A DNA stretch of 64,000 nucleotides from Desulfocorpusculum sp964414345 (GTDB lineage Bacteria > Desulfobacterota > Desulfocorpusculales > Desulfocorpusculum): the NCBI GenBank assembly GCA_964414345.1, contig CAYPWF010000013.1:1-64000 (forward strand). Reading direction: 5' to 3'. Each line of letters opens with the position of its first letter. The stretch's first letter is position 1. This document shows positions 24,985-32,819 of the stretch, one piece after another. The notes beneath the pieces were generated by a model, which was given only the letters and a program-made list of their open reading frames with translations, did no database searches and had not been told where the DNA came from. A program made the translations under genes and the position numbers.

Positions 24985-25175
24985 TAGCCCGCATCATTCA
25001 GAAGCGGTGGATAATGCGGGCTATCTTAATGACATGTTTGGACAAAGTGGTCCACACTCAAAAATACAGCGCTTTTTGGCCTTAGATTTGGTCTTGGTTT
25101 GAGTCGGAATATGCCAAAGCCTGAGTGGGGGCTTGGGAGCCTAGCCACCGAAGTTACAGGTTTCGGTGAATGACC
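24985..25175 (+). repeat. Dispersed intergenic repeat, copy A (fullest)
   Basis: The copy begins with a perfect 10-bp hairpin TAGCCCGCAT (24985-24994) / ATGCGGGCTA (25014-25023). It continues with GGCTATCTTAATGACATG, GGACAAAGTGGTCC, ACTCAAAAA, TTTGAGTCGGAATATGCC, and ends with GTGGGGGCTTGGGAGC and a tail ending in ACAGG. These blocks recur in the same order in spacers at 31328 and 31990, partly in 54013-54180 on the other strand, and as a shortened form at 49435. The spacer from 24904 to 25319 holds no gene. Confidence 0.65.
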
Positions 25176-25319
25176 CGGGCGGGGGCCGGCTTCCACTCTC
25201 CAAGGCTTCATTAGGGATGAGGGCTGTTTGAGCCTTGTCTGCCCACTTGCAATCCATTCTGGCTTGGGCTACCTTGCGGTTGTTCTTGGCAATTATATGG
25301 AGGCTTGGGAGCAGTTCCC

Positions 25320-26141
25320 ATGAGCGTAATAGCAGGAGTCTTGGAACTTCTTGTGATGCTGCTTCTGGTAAGGCTTATGGTAAGGCCGGCTGAGGCCTTT
25401 TTCCACCCCATGTACAGGCTGCTTTACAAGATCACGGACCCCATTCTTCTGCCCTCCAGGTACCTGACCAAGACCCAGGCCCAGGGAGTCCTGGTGACGG
25501 TCTTGGCTCTTACGGTCTTGAAAGGAGCCCTCTATTCCGCTTCCGGGCAGATGGGGCTTGCCAGGGGAGTCGGAGAAAGCTCTCTGGAGTTGCTTCATCT
25601 CCTATTCCAGGCCTATATGGTACTTTGGATCGTGGCTGTTTTGGGGAGCCAAGCCTATGGAAATCCTTTGGGACAAATGGTAGCCAGGGCCTTTCTTCCT
25701 CTGGATTCCCTGTTGGGCTATGTGGGGTTTCCCAGGCGAAGGATCCTTATGGGTTCCTTGCTGCTGCTTTGGGTTCTTTTCGTGCTGTTTGCCGCGCTGC
25801 TGAGGGGTTTTTTCATGCTTAAGGATTTCCCTCCCCCTGAGCTCTTTCTGGCAGGCTTTTTTGAGGGGCTCCTTCTTTTTATTGGTCTTTTCCCATTTCC
25901 GGGCTTTTTCTCTTTGGTCCTGGTGGCAGGTGCCCTTTTGTCTTGGGTGAACCCAGACCCTAGAAACCCTATTGTGAACGCCATCTACGGTATATCGGAG
26001 CCGCTTCTGGCCCCTTTCAGGAGGTTTATACCCAACCTTGGGGGCATAGATCTCTCCCCCCTGGTGGCTCTGCTGGCCTTTCAGATTCTGGGAAGCGCTG
26101 CCCAGCAGTTGGTGCTGCAGGTTTTCAGGAGCATTAGTTGA
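25320..26141 (+). CDS. YggT-family integral membrane protein with two YggT-like halves
   Basis: The 273-aa protein has about six hydrophobic helices. The second half ends with SEPLLAPFRRFIPNLGGIDLSPL, the YggT signature. The first half has the related YKITDPILLPSRY, suggesting an internal duplication. YggT proteins are inner-membrane proteins of unclear function, linked in other bacteria to osmotic tolerance and cell division. ATG 25320 with GGGAG 8 nt upstream is preferred. A TTG at 25305 sits directly against GGAGG and would add five residues. Confidence 0.82.
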   Translation: MSVIAGVLELLVMLLLVRLMVRPAEAFFHPMYRLLYKITDPILLPSRYLTKTQAQGVLVTVLALTVLKGALYSASGQMGLARGVGESSLELLHLLFQAYMVLWIVAVLGSQAYGNPLGQMVARAFLPLDSLLGYVGFPRRRILMGSLLLLWVLFVLFAALLRGFFMLKDFPPPELFLAGFFEGLLLFIGLFPFPGFFSLVLVAGALLSWVNPDPRNPIVNAIYGISEPLLAPFRRFIPNLGGIDLSPLVALLAFQILGSAAQQLVLQVFRSIS

Positions 26142-26265
26142 ACTGCTAAAAGCCCCCCCTGTACCGGGTATCTTGAGGCCGTGAGCCGGCAAGGTACTCA
26201 TTGCCTGTTCTAGCGACCCGTGGTAAGTTCCCGGAAGGTATTCCTATCGATTCAGGAGAAACCAA

Positions 26266-28554
26266 ATGGGAGAATGGAAAAAGACCGGTTGCGTGCTATG
26301 CGCCCAGAACTGCGGCCTGGAAGTCCTGGTTGAGGGGAACCGTATGGTGCGGGTCAGGCCTGACAGGGAAAACCCCAGAAGCCAGGGATATGCCTGCCGA
26401 AAAGGGCTCAATGTGCTCCACCACCATCATCACGCAGACAGGCTCTCTTATCCTTTAAAAAGAACACAGGAAGGCTTCCAGCGCATCTCTTGGGATCAGG
26501 CTTTGGGGGAGATAGGGGCCAAGCTGAAATCCATAGTGGAGCTTTACGGGCCAAAGGCCGTGGCTTACATGGGAGGAGGAGGCCAGGGATGCCATTTCGA
26601 GGCCGCCTTTGGGGTAAGGCTTCTTAGAGCTCTGGGTTCCAAGTACCATTACAGCCCCTTGGCCCAGGAGCTGACAGGAAATTTCTGGGCCTGGGGAAGG
26701 GTCACAGGCAGGCAGTATTTGTTCGGCGTGCCGGACCACGAGCGCACGGAGGTGCTCTTGGCCCTGGGCTGGAACGGCATGCAAAGCCATCAGATGCCCC
26801 AGGCCAGAAGGTTTCTGACTGCCATGGCCAGGAATCCGGACAGGACCCTGGTGGTTGTGGATCCACGCCTTAGCGAAACAGCCCGCATAGCAGACATACA
26901 CCTGCCCGTAAGGCCGGGCGCTGACGCTCTGTTGCTCAAGGGGATGATCAAGATCCTGCTGCAAGAGGGCTGGGAGCACAAGGAGTATCTGCTTAGGTGG
27001 GTTGAGGGGTACGAGCAGGTGGCCAACTGGTTCCAAGGATTCGACCCCGAGGAGGCCTGTAGGGTCTGTGAGTTGGATTATCAAAGGGTGAAGGAAGTGG
27101 TGCGGCTCATGGCCACCAGACGTTCCTCGCTGCATCCGGACCTAGGGGTATTCATGAACAGGCACAGCACTGCCACAACATACCTGGCCATAGTGTTCTT
27201 GGCCCTCTGCGGCCGGATCGGCACACCTGGGGGAAATGTCTTTTGCGGATATCTTATGCCCATGGGGGCCCACACCGACGAGAGGGACCCCGGAAATTGG
27301 AAGACCGTGGTAACAGGGTATCCGGCCATAATGGGCACCTATCCACCCAATGTGATGCCCGAGGAAATCCTGAACGATCACCCCGAGAGACTAAGGGCGG
27401 TTGTCTGCACCCAGTCCAACCCGCTTCGCTCTTACGCGGACACCACTGCTTATGAAAAGGCTTTCTCCAAGCTGGATCTGCTTGTGACCTGCGAGCTGGC
27501 CTTGACCGAGACGGCGGCTTTGTCCCACTACGTGCTTCCGGCCCGTTCAGGGTACGAATCTTGGGATGGGACTTTCTTTGCCTGGAACTTCCCGGAAATC
27601 TACTTCCAGATGAGAAGGCCTGTGGTGGAGCCAGAGGGAGAGAGATTGGAGGTGAGTCAGATTTTTGTGGGCCTGGCAGAACGGATGGGTCTTATTCCTC
27701 CTATTCCAGAGCAGCTACTGCAAGCAGCCAGAAGTGGGGACCGGCTCAGGTTCGGGGCCATGCTCATGGGGCTTGCCAGATCAGACCAGAAGCTTCGTTC
27801 CAACCTGCCCTTTGTTCTGGCTCAAACCCTTGGCAGGCAGATGGGCTCTGCTAACCTGGCTGCCCTGTGGGGCCTCTTGGCTGGAGCCCCGGCCCACTTC
27901 AGACAATGGGCTGCAAGGGCCGGGTTTGACCCAGGGCCGATCATGGGGGAGCAGATCTTCCAGGCTCTCATGGATCACCCTGAGGGGCTTTGGATAGGCC
28001 GGTGCGACCCGGAGGAGAACCTCTCGGTCCTGTGCACCCAAGACGGTAAGCTGCACATCCACATACCCGAGATGGAAACCTGGATCCTCTCCATCACCCC
28101 CCAGTCGGAATCCCTGGCTTTGGAAAAGGATATGAAAGGCTGGCCCCTCATCCTCATAGCAGGGCGCCACATGGACACCAATGCCAACACCCTCATGCGG
28201 GATCCGGCTTGGAACCAGGGCAAGAGAGCCTGCACAGCTGCGGTGCATCCAGAGGATGCCGCCAAGCTGGGCCTCCAAGACGGTCAAATGGTTCGCGTGG
28301 TCACAGAGGCCGGCTGGGTGGAAATAGAGCTGGAGGTGGACGAGAGCTCAAAACCGGGAACGGTTATAATCCCCCACGGCTTCGGGCTGGTTTACCAGGG
28401 CAGGGAACATGGGGCCAATGTGAACCGGCTTACAAGCTGCAAACACAGAGATCCCTTGGCAGGAACCCCACTTCACAGGTTCGTGCCTTGCAGGCTGGAG
28501 CCCGCAGGGAATCAACTGAACCACGGGGTAAAGGAAGGAGGAGACCTCTCATGA
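26266..28554 (+). CDS. Molybdopterin oxidoreductase with canonical FeS site
   Basis: This is a 762-aa cytoplasmic enzyme of the DMSO reductase/formate dehydrogenase superfamily. The [4Fe-4S] site is C9-x2-C12-x3-C16 ... C44 (GCVLCAQNCG, YACRKG). The usual regions follow: RISWDQAL, VVVDPRLSE, CTQSNPLRSYAD, and the C-terminal domain with IAGRHMDTNAN and GFGLVYQ. Around the expected metal ligand the sequence is YHYSPLAQELTG with no Cys, so Ser130 may bind the metal (inference). A five-His run (52-56) is present. An AGGAGA site precedes the ATG. Its stop overlaps the FmdE start (ATGA), so the two are coupled. The substrate is not determined. Confidence 0.88.
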   Translation: MGEWKKTGCVLCAQNCGLEVLVEGNRMVRVRPDRENPRSQGYACRKGLNVLHHHHHADRLSYPLKRTQEGFQRISWDQALGEIGAKLKSIVELYGPKAVAYMGGGGQGCHFEAAFGVRLLRALGSKYHYSPLAQELTGNFWAWGRVTGRQYLFGVPDHERTEVLLALGWNGMQSHQMPQARRFLTAMARNPDRTLVVVDPRLSETARIADIHLPVRPGADALLLKGMIKILLQEGWEHKEYLLRWVEGYEQVANWFQGFDPEEACRVCELDYQRVKEVVRLMATRRSSLHPDLGVFMNRHSTATTYLAIVFLALCGRIGTPGGNVFCGYLMPMGAHTDERDPGNWKTVVTGYPAIMGTYPPNVMPEEILNDHPERLRAVVCTQSNPLRSYADTTAYEKAFSKLDLLVTCELALTETAALSHYVLPARSGYESWDGTFFAWNFPEIYFQMRRPVVEPEGERLEVSQIFVGLAERMGLIPPIPEQLLQAARSGDRLRFGAMLMGLARSDQKLRSNLPFVLAQTLGRQMGSANLAALWGLLAGAPAHFRQWAARAGFDPGPIMGEQIFQALMDHPEGLWIGRCDPEENLSVLCTQDGKLHIHIPEMETWILSITPQSESLALEKDMKGWPLILIAGRHMDTNANTLMRDPAWNQGKRACTAAVHPEDAAKLGLQDGQMVRVVTEAGWVEIELEVDESSKPGTVIIPHGFGLVYQGREHGANVNRLTSCKHRDPLAGTPLHRFVPCRLEPAGNQLNHGVKEGGDLS

Positions 28555-29177
28555 AGCCGACTGGCTCCACAGGCATATCCGACAACCCTGCCAGGATATG
28601 CGGGATAGGGCTCGAGGAGTACATCCGCAAGGTAAAGGCCTTCCATGGGTACGCAGCCCCTGGGATGATCCTGGGGGGATTCATGGTGGACCTGGCAGTG
28701 AGCCATATGCCAGAGGGTATGCTCTTTGACGCCATCTGCGAGACACCCAAGTGCCTTCCAGATGCCATACAGTTGCTCACCCCCTGCACAGTTGGGAACG
28801 GCTGGCTCAGGATCCTGAGCCTGGGTCGCTTCGCCCTGGTCCTGTACGACAAGAAAGGGGGGGAGGGGGTTCGGGTGTACGTGGACCCCTCCAGGCTGGC
28901 TCCCTGGCCCATGGCAAGGGATTGGTTCCTGAAGGTGGGCCCCAAGGAGAAGAGGGATCTCGAGGAATTGGTAAGTATTCTCTGCAAGATGGGCTCCGGG
29001 CCCCTGGGAGTCCAGCGTGTGAGGGTGGAGCCCGGGTTTCTCAGACTGAGCCGCCACAGGGAGTTCTCCATTTGCTCCCGCTGCGGGGAGTCATACCCAA
29101 AAGATGACGGGCCTGTGTGCCTCGGGTGTCAGGGCCAAGCCCCGTATGGCCCCGTTTTCCCTTTGCCTGGTAAGTGA
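28551..29177 (+). CDS. FmdE-family protein coupled to the molybdopterin oxidoreductase
   Basis: The 208-aa protein starts with ATG 28551, overlaps the upstream TGA by four bases, and has GGAAGGAGGAG as ribosome site. The FmdE core is visible: KAFHGYAAPGMILGGFMVDLA (Cys replaced by Ala in the HG-x-C-P motif), then ETPKCLPDAIQLLTPCTVGNGWL and RFALVLYD. A C-terminal zinc ribbon follows (SICSRCGESY ... VCLGCQG). FmdE proteins accompany Mo/W enzymes such as formylmethanofuran dehydrogenase, probably in cofactor handling or assembly. The coupling here supports a dedicated helper of the preceding enzyme. A longer frame upstream of 28551 lies inside the oxidoreductase gene and is not likely used. Confidence 0.83.
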   Translation: MKPTGSTGISDNPARICGIGLEEYIRKVKAFHGYAAPGMILGGFMVDLAVSHMPEGMLFDAICETPKCLPDAIQLLTPCTVGNGWLRILSLGRFALVLYDKKGGEGVRVYVDPSRLAPWPMARDWFLKVGPKEKRDLEELVSILCKMGSGPLGVQRVRVEPGFLRLSRHREFSICSRCGESYPKDDGPVCLGCQGQAPYGPVFPLPGK

Positions 29178-29178
29178 A

Positions 29179-30633
29179 ATGATAGGGCTGCTGGAACATT
29201 ATGAGAGCATTCCCTCCCTGGCCAGGGCCCTGAGGCAAGGGGAGCTGAGAGTGGAGGAGTTGGTTAACTCTTGCCTGGAGAGGATCCAGAGCCTGGAGCC
29301 GAGACTGGGCGCCTTTCGGGTAATATGCCGGGAGGCCGCTGTGAGGCAGGCCAGGGCTGCCCAGGAGAGCCTGGCAGCAGGGAGGGACTTGGGCCCTCTG
29401 CACGGAATCCCACTGGCAGTCAAGGATCTCTTCGATGTGGCAGGCATGGTCACATCCGCGGGATCACGCCTCCTGGAAGGCAACCTGGCCAGGAGGCACG
29501 CAGGGGTGGTCAGAAGATGCCTCCAAGCAGGGATGGTCCTTGTGGGCAAGACCAATACGGTGCAGTTCGCCTACGGGGGGGTGGGGATAAACAGGGATCA
29601 CGGCACACCCAGAAACCCCTGGTGCACTGAACATTACGTCCCAGGGGGCTCCAGCAGCGGTTCTGCGGTGGCAGTGGCATCGGGTATGGTACCCGCGGCC
29701 CTCGGAACAGACACGGGGGGCTCAGTGCGCATCCCGGCAGCTCTTTGCGGTATAACCGCTCTTAAGACAACCGTGGGCCGGGTGAGTCGTGCTGGGGTTT
29801 ATCCCCTCAGCTGGACCCTTGACTCGGTGGGGCCCCTGGCCAGGAACGTGGAGGATGTGGCCATCCTCTATGAAATGATGGCCGGGCCAGACCCTGAGGA
29901 CCAATCCACATGGAGGCAACCTCCTGTCAAGCTCCGGCCTGGGTCTGAGCCGAACCTCAAGGGGGTGAGGCTTTTTTTCCCCAGGGCAGAGTTCTGGGAG
30001 GACCTGGACCCGGAGCTGGAAAAGGCAGTCACCCAATGCGGGGAGGTGTTGCGGAGCCTGGGGGCGAACCTGGATGAGATGGAGTTCCCAGAGGCCCGAG
30101 AAGCGTGCCAGATAGCCAAAAAAGGCCTGATAATAGCCTCCGAGGCTTATTGCGCCAACAGACACTGGGTGGAGGAGCACTTCCAGGAGCTGGATCCGGT
30201 GGTGGCCTTTCGCATAGTCAAGGGCAAGGAGATCCCTGCCCACGAGTACATACGCACATTGAGGGAAGTGGGGGAGCTGAGGCTGAGAGCCCTGGAGACA
30301 CTCCAGCATGCGGATGCTCTTCTGGTGCCCACAACCAGGATCCCGGCCTTGCCAGTCAGAGACCTGGAGGGCTCCATAGAAGCTTACGCCTCGGCCAACT
30401 GGGGGTATCTGCGAAACACCTCCATAGGAAATGTTCTGGACCTCTGCGGGCTGAGCGTGCCTTGCGGGTTTACTTCCATGGGGCTTCCCATGGGACTCAT
30501 GATCTATGGAAAGCCCTTTGAGGAGGAGATGATCCTGCGCATTGGGATGGCTTTTCAAAAGGTCACCCAGTGGCACAGGATGAGGCCCCGGTGCTGTGCG
30601 GCTCATCTCCAAGGCAAGGGCTCAGAAGCGTGA
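29179..30633 (+). CDS. Amidase-signature hydrolase (GatA/AtzF-like)
   Basis: The 484-aa protein carries the amidase signature: catalytic Lys in PLAVKDLFDVAG, and the Ser-cisSer pair in PGGSSSGSAVAVASGMVPAALG, followed by TDTGGSVRIPAA. It hydrolyses a carboxamide. No gatB or gatC is nearby, so it is more likely a catabolic amidase than the tRNA amidotransferase. The start ATG 29179 is one base after the FmdE stop, so it is almost certainly in the same operon as the oxidoreductase and FmdE. An earlier in-frame Met would lie inside fmdE. Confidence 0.88.
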   Translation: MIGLLEHYESIPSLARALRQGELRVEELVNSCLERIQSLEPRLGAFRVICREAAVRQARAAQESLAAGRDLGPLHGIPLAVKDLFDVAGMVTSAGSRLLEGNLARRHAGVVRRCLQAGMVLVGKTNTVQFAYGGVGINRDHGTPRNPWCTEHYVPGGSSSGSAVAVASGMVPAALGTDTGGSVRIPAALCGITALKTTVGRVSRAGVYPLSWTLDSVGPLARNVEDVAILYEMMAGPDPEDQSTWRQPPVKLRPGSEPNLKGVRLFFPRAEFWEDLDPELEKAVTQCGEVLRSLGANLDEMEFPEAREACQIAKKGLIIASEAYCANRHWVEEHFQELDPVVAFRIVKGKEIPAHEYIRTLREVGELRLRALETLQHADALLVPTTRIPALPVRDLEGSIEAYASANWGYLRNTSIGNVLDLCGLSVPCGFTSMGLPMGLMIYGKPFEEEMILRIGMAFQKVTQWHRMRPRCCAAHLQGKGSEA

Positions 30634-30705
30634 GTGCCAGAAGCGATCCGCCCTGGTGAACCTGCTGTAGCCAGGGTATTTCAGGTGGTGCTCAGGGAGG
30701 GGACC

Positions 30706-31284
30706 ATGGATTTCAAGGCCCATCTTCAGACGGCTTGGGAGATGTCCTGGAAGTTTCTCGTCCCGCTGGTGGTCAACACACTGGTAATGGTGGTAGTGGG
30801 GGTGGCAAGCCTGGGCATCCTGGCACCGGTGACCGCTGCAGGGTACACTCAGTCCCTGCTGCTGGCCCTCAGGCAGGGGAGGGAGCCTAAAGTGGGGGAC
30901 CTCTTCTCGGAGATGCGGCTTTTCCTGCCCCTTCTCGGGTTTTCCATAGCAGCCGCGTTGGCCTTGCTTATCGGTTTCTGGATCTTCTTCATCCCGGGGA
31001 CTCTGGTGGCCGTTGCCCTGGTCTTCTGCTGTCTGTACCTGCTGCCTCTCCTGACAGACCAGAGGATGGGCATCTTGGAGGCCCTCAGGGAAAGCTTCTC
31101 AATGGGCATGGAGAACGTCTCTGAGCACATCGTGGTGGCGGCCATCTTTGTGGTGATAAGCGCTCTGGGCAGCTCCGTGATGCTGGGAGTGCTCCTCACC
31201 CAGCCCTTTGCAACGCTCTTTCTCCTTTCCGTTTACGAGGAGAAGATGAGGGCCAAAAGGATTTCTTCCACCCCCAGGGCATAG
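30706..31284 (+). CDS. Four- to five-helix membrane protein, DUF4013-like
   Basis: The 192-aa protein starts at ATG 30706 after a very good AGGGAGGGGACC site. It has hydrophobic segments at about 18-40, 75-95, 95-125 and 145-180 and a positively charged end (EEKMRAKRISS). The pattern resembles the DUF4013/YciC-type membrane domain, but I cannot name a family with certainty. It is 72 bp after the amidase and probably closes that operon. No transport motif was seen. Confidence 0.7.
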   Translation: MDFKAHLQTAWEMSWKFLVPLVVNTLVMVVVGVASLGILAPVTAAGYTQSLLLALRQGREPKVGDLFSEMRLFLPLLGFSIAAALALLIGFWIFFIPGTLVAVALVFCCLYLLPLLTDQRMGILEALRESFSMGMENVSEHIVVAAIFVVISALGSSVMLGVLLTQPFATLFLLSVYEEKMRAKRISSTPRA

Positions 31285-31327
31285 TCTCCCTTGTCCGCAC
31301 CAAGCCCTCCTGGGGGCCATGGAACTA

Positions 31328-31478
31328 GCCCACATTGTTCATGATCAGTGGACGGTCTGGGCTATCTTAATGGGGTTTTTGGACAAGCCGGTCCATACTC
31401 CAAAACACCCTGATTTTCGGTTTCCGGGGGCTTGGGGGCTTGGCCACCAAGCTCACAGGATTTGGAGAATAATCAGGG
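31328..31478 (+). repeat. Dispersed intergenic repeat, copy B
   Basis: It shares GGGCTATCTTAATG, GTTTTTGGACAA, GGTCCATACTCCAAAA and CCGGGGGCTTGGGGGCTTGG with copy A in the same order. It lacks the central TTTGAGTCGG block. It occupies most of the 204-bp spacer between the membrane protein and the convergent secreted protein. Confidence 0.6.
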
Positions 31479-31488
31479 CTAAGACTAG

Positions 31489-31812
31489 TCACTTGGGGCC
31501 TGGGATTGTGTTGGAATGGAGCAGCTCCCCAGGCTCCTTGCCTTGCCTAAGTTTGCCTTGGTACAGGAGGTTGTTTCTAACCGGTCCTGTGTAGCCGCCT
31601 CTGGGACTGGTCGGCTCAGAGCCCGCCTCTTGGTACCAGAGCCACATGTCCCCGTTTTGAGTATCAAAGATGAAAATCTTGGGGAACACCCGAGTGGTGG
31701 GGTCTCCCACTTGGATGAGCATGGCCTGATATCGGCCCGGTGCTTGTGCCGAGGCTTCCGCTGCCGCGCAAAACAGACACAGGAGCGTCCCTAAAATCAA
31801 AGCCTTCCTCAT
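31489..31812 (-). CDS. Small secreted protein of unknown function
   Basis: The 107-aa product has a clear signal peptide (ALILGTLLCLFCAAAEASAQA) and a mature part of about 85 residues: YQAMLIQVGD, FPKIFIFDTQNGDMWLWYQEAG. The IFDTQNGDMWLW stretch resembles a short beta-hairpin often seen in periplasmic proteins of unknown role. The GGGAGGTAGTG ribosome site is good. No neighbour suggests a function. Confidence 0.72.
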   Translation of the reverse strand: MRKALILGTLLCLFCAAAEASAQAPGRYQAMLIQVGDPTTRVFPKIFIFDTQNGDMWLWYQEAGSEPTSPRGGYTGPVRNNLLYQGKLRQGKEPGELLHSNTIPGPK

Positions 31813-31989
31813 GGCGCACTACCTCCCATGCTTTATTCTTGTTTAACCAACAGAATAGATGCATCTTCTACAAGCAACCCCTTTTCTCCTGAGGGGTTTC
31901 TCATTCTACCCCGGGGTTCTCCCTAAGGGGGAGAGGAGTTGCTCCCAGCCTTAGCTGCGGGAAAAGGATCAAAGGCCGACCTATCAGTC

Positions 31990-32180
31990 CACTCTGTTCA
32001 TGCTCAGTACATAGCGGAGGCTATCTTGATGATATGTTGGGATAAACCAGTGCATGCTCAAAAAAACCTGCCTTTCGGCCTCAGGTCTGGCCCTGGTTTG
32101 ACTCGGTATATGTCGAAGTGTACCGGGGGCTTGGGAGCTTAGCCCTCAAACTCACAGACTCTTTAGAGTAATCCGGTTTA
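31990..32180 (+). repeat. Dispersed intergenic repeat, copy C
   Basis: It contains AGGCTATCTTGATGATATG, GGATAAACCAGTGCATGCTC, TTTGACTCGGTATATG and CCGGGGGCTTGGGAGCTTAG, in the same order as copy A. It lies in the 450-bp gene-free gap (31813-32264) between the secreted-protein gene and tRNA-Gln. The rest of that gap has no recognisable feature except the terminator at 32217-32250. Confidence 0.65.
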
Positions 32181-32216
32181 GGCTCTAATGCCTCTTCCGG
32201 GTAAAACGCAGGCCCA

Positions 32217-32250
32217 AAAGAAAAGGGCCTGGCACTAGATCCCAGGCCCT
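32217..32250 (-). terminator. Rho-independent terminator of tRNA-Gln
   Basis: Read on the minus strand, GGGCCTGG and CCAGGCCC form a perfect 8-bp stem around a 9-nt loop, followed by TTTTCTTTT. It starts 15 nt after the CCA end of the tRNA. Confidence 0.8.
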
Positions 32251-32264
32251 CTTAGAGCTCAAAG

Positions 32265-32338
32265 TGGCTGGGGGACCTGGATTCGAACCAAGATTCACGG
32301 AGTCAGAGTCCGTTGTCCTGCCGTTGAACGATCCCCCA
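32265..32338 (-). tRNA. tRNA-Gln(CUG)
   Basis: The 74-nt minus-strand gene has an acceptor stem TGGGGGA/TCCCCCA, discriminator G and encoded CCA. The anticodon arm is ACGGA-CTCTGAC-TCCGT with anticodon CTG, and the T arm holds GGTTCGAATCC. GlnRS is encoded in the same window at 12566-14254. It has its own promoter (32349-32377) and terminator (32217-32250). Confidence 0.95.
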
Positions 32339-32348
32339 ACGCCAAAAG

Positions 32349-32377
32349 AAGATAACCCAACTGACCTGGGACGTCAA
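32349..32377 (-). promoter_or_regulatory. Sigma70 promoter of tRNA-Gln
   Basis: TTGACG (32377-32372) and TATCTT (32354-32349) on the minus strand are exactly 17 bp apart, with the -10 box 10 bp from the tRNA 5' end. The -35 box overlaps the stop end of the DUF167 gene. Confidence 0.65.
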
Positions 32378-32733
32378 CCGTCTGGTGCCCCACGGCCCCC
32401 TGGGCCCAGCTTGCGGTTCCTCTCACATTTGGTGGTTCGGATCCCCACAGCCCCCAGTCTTTTGTCCAGCCCTTGGATGTCCAATCCCTTTATGGCGACC
32501 CTCTTGTTCCTGGATGACCCCCCGGAGACTATCTCTACATCCCCCTTGGAGACTCCCAGGAATTTGGCCAGGAAATCTCGAAGGGCCTTGTTGGCCTTGC
32601 CCTCCACAGGGGGTGCTGTGAGCCTCACTCTGAGGGCCCCCTCCATGACTCCAGCCAGCTCGTTGGTGGAAGCCCTTGGTAGGACTCTCACCTGGAAAGC
32701 CACCCAGCCCGGCTCAAAGTCCACTCTCAGCAT
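32374..32733 (-). CDS. DUF167 (YggU) family protein
   Basis: This 119-aa protein has the DUF167 pattern: VRVLPRASTNELAGV, RVRLTAPPVEGKANKAL, FLAKFLGVSKGDVEIVSGGSSRNKRV. These small cytoplasmic proteins have no firm function and often lie near YggT genes. Here it follows fumC by 86 bp. ATG 32733 with GAGGGG just upstream is preferred; a GTG at 32748 would add five residues. The C-terminal 25 residues (KCERNRKLGPGGRG) are basic and beyond the usual domain. Confidence 0.85.
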   Translation of the reverse strand: MLRVDFEPGWVAFQVRVLPRASTNELAGVMEGALRVRLTAPPVEGKANKALRDFLAKFLGVSKGDVEIVSGGSSRNKRVAIKGLDIQGLDKRLGAVGIRTTKCERNRKLGPGGRGAPDG

Positions 32734-32819
32734 CAGCCCCTCTTGCACGCCTCATGCCCCTTACAAGCCAGAGTTAGGTACAGAGACTCGGCCATCACCT
32801 TTTCAGCCTCGGGTGGGGG

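Noticed and set aside
26419..26433. Five-histidine run in the second molybdopterin oxidoreductase as a metal-binding or tag-like feature
   Set aside because: It lies just after the last cluster cysteine where families often carry His-rich loops; nothing else supports a special metal site.
28209..28550. Upstream extension of the FmdE reading frame into the oxidoreductase gene
   Set aside because: The extension is Arg/Gly rich without similarity to FmdE, whereas ATG 28551 has a strong ribosome site and an ATGA junction.
22431..28554. Selenocysteine (in-frame UGA) in the molybdopterin enzymes
   Set aside because: Both frames are complete without internal stops, and the ligand positions read Cys or a likely Ser.
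29179..30633. Assignment of the amidase as GatA of the tRNA amidotransferase
   Set aside because: No gatB or gatC nearby, GlnRS is present, and the operon partner is a Mo/W enzyme with FmdE.
24985..32180. Dispersed repeats as a CRISPR array or integron attC sites
   Set aside because: Copies are long, degenerate, far apart and not separated by unique regular spacers; no cas or integrase gene is seen.
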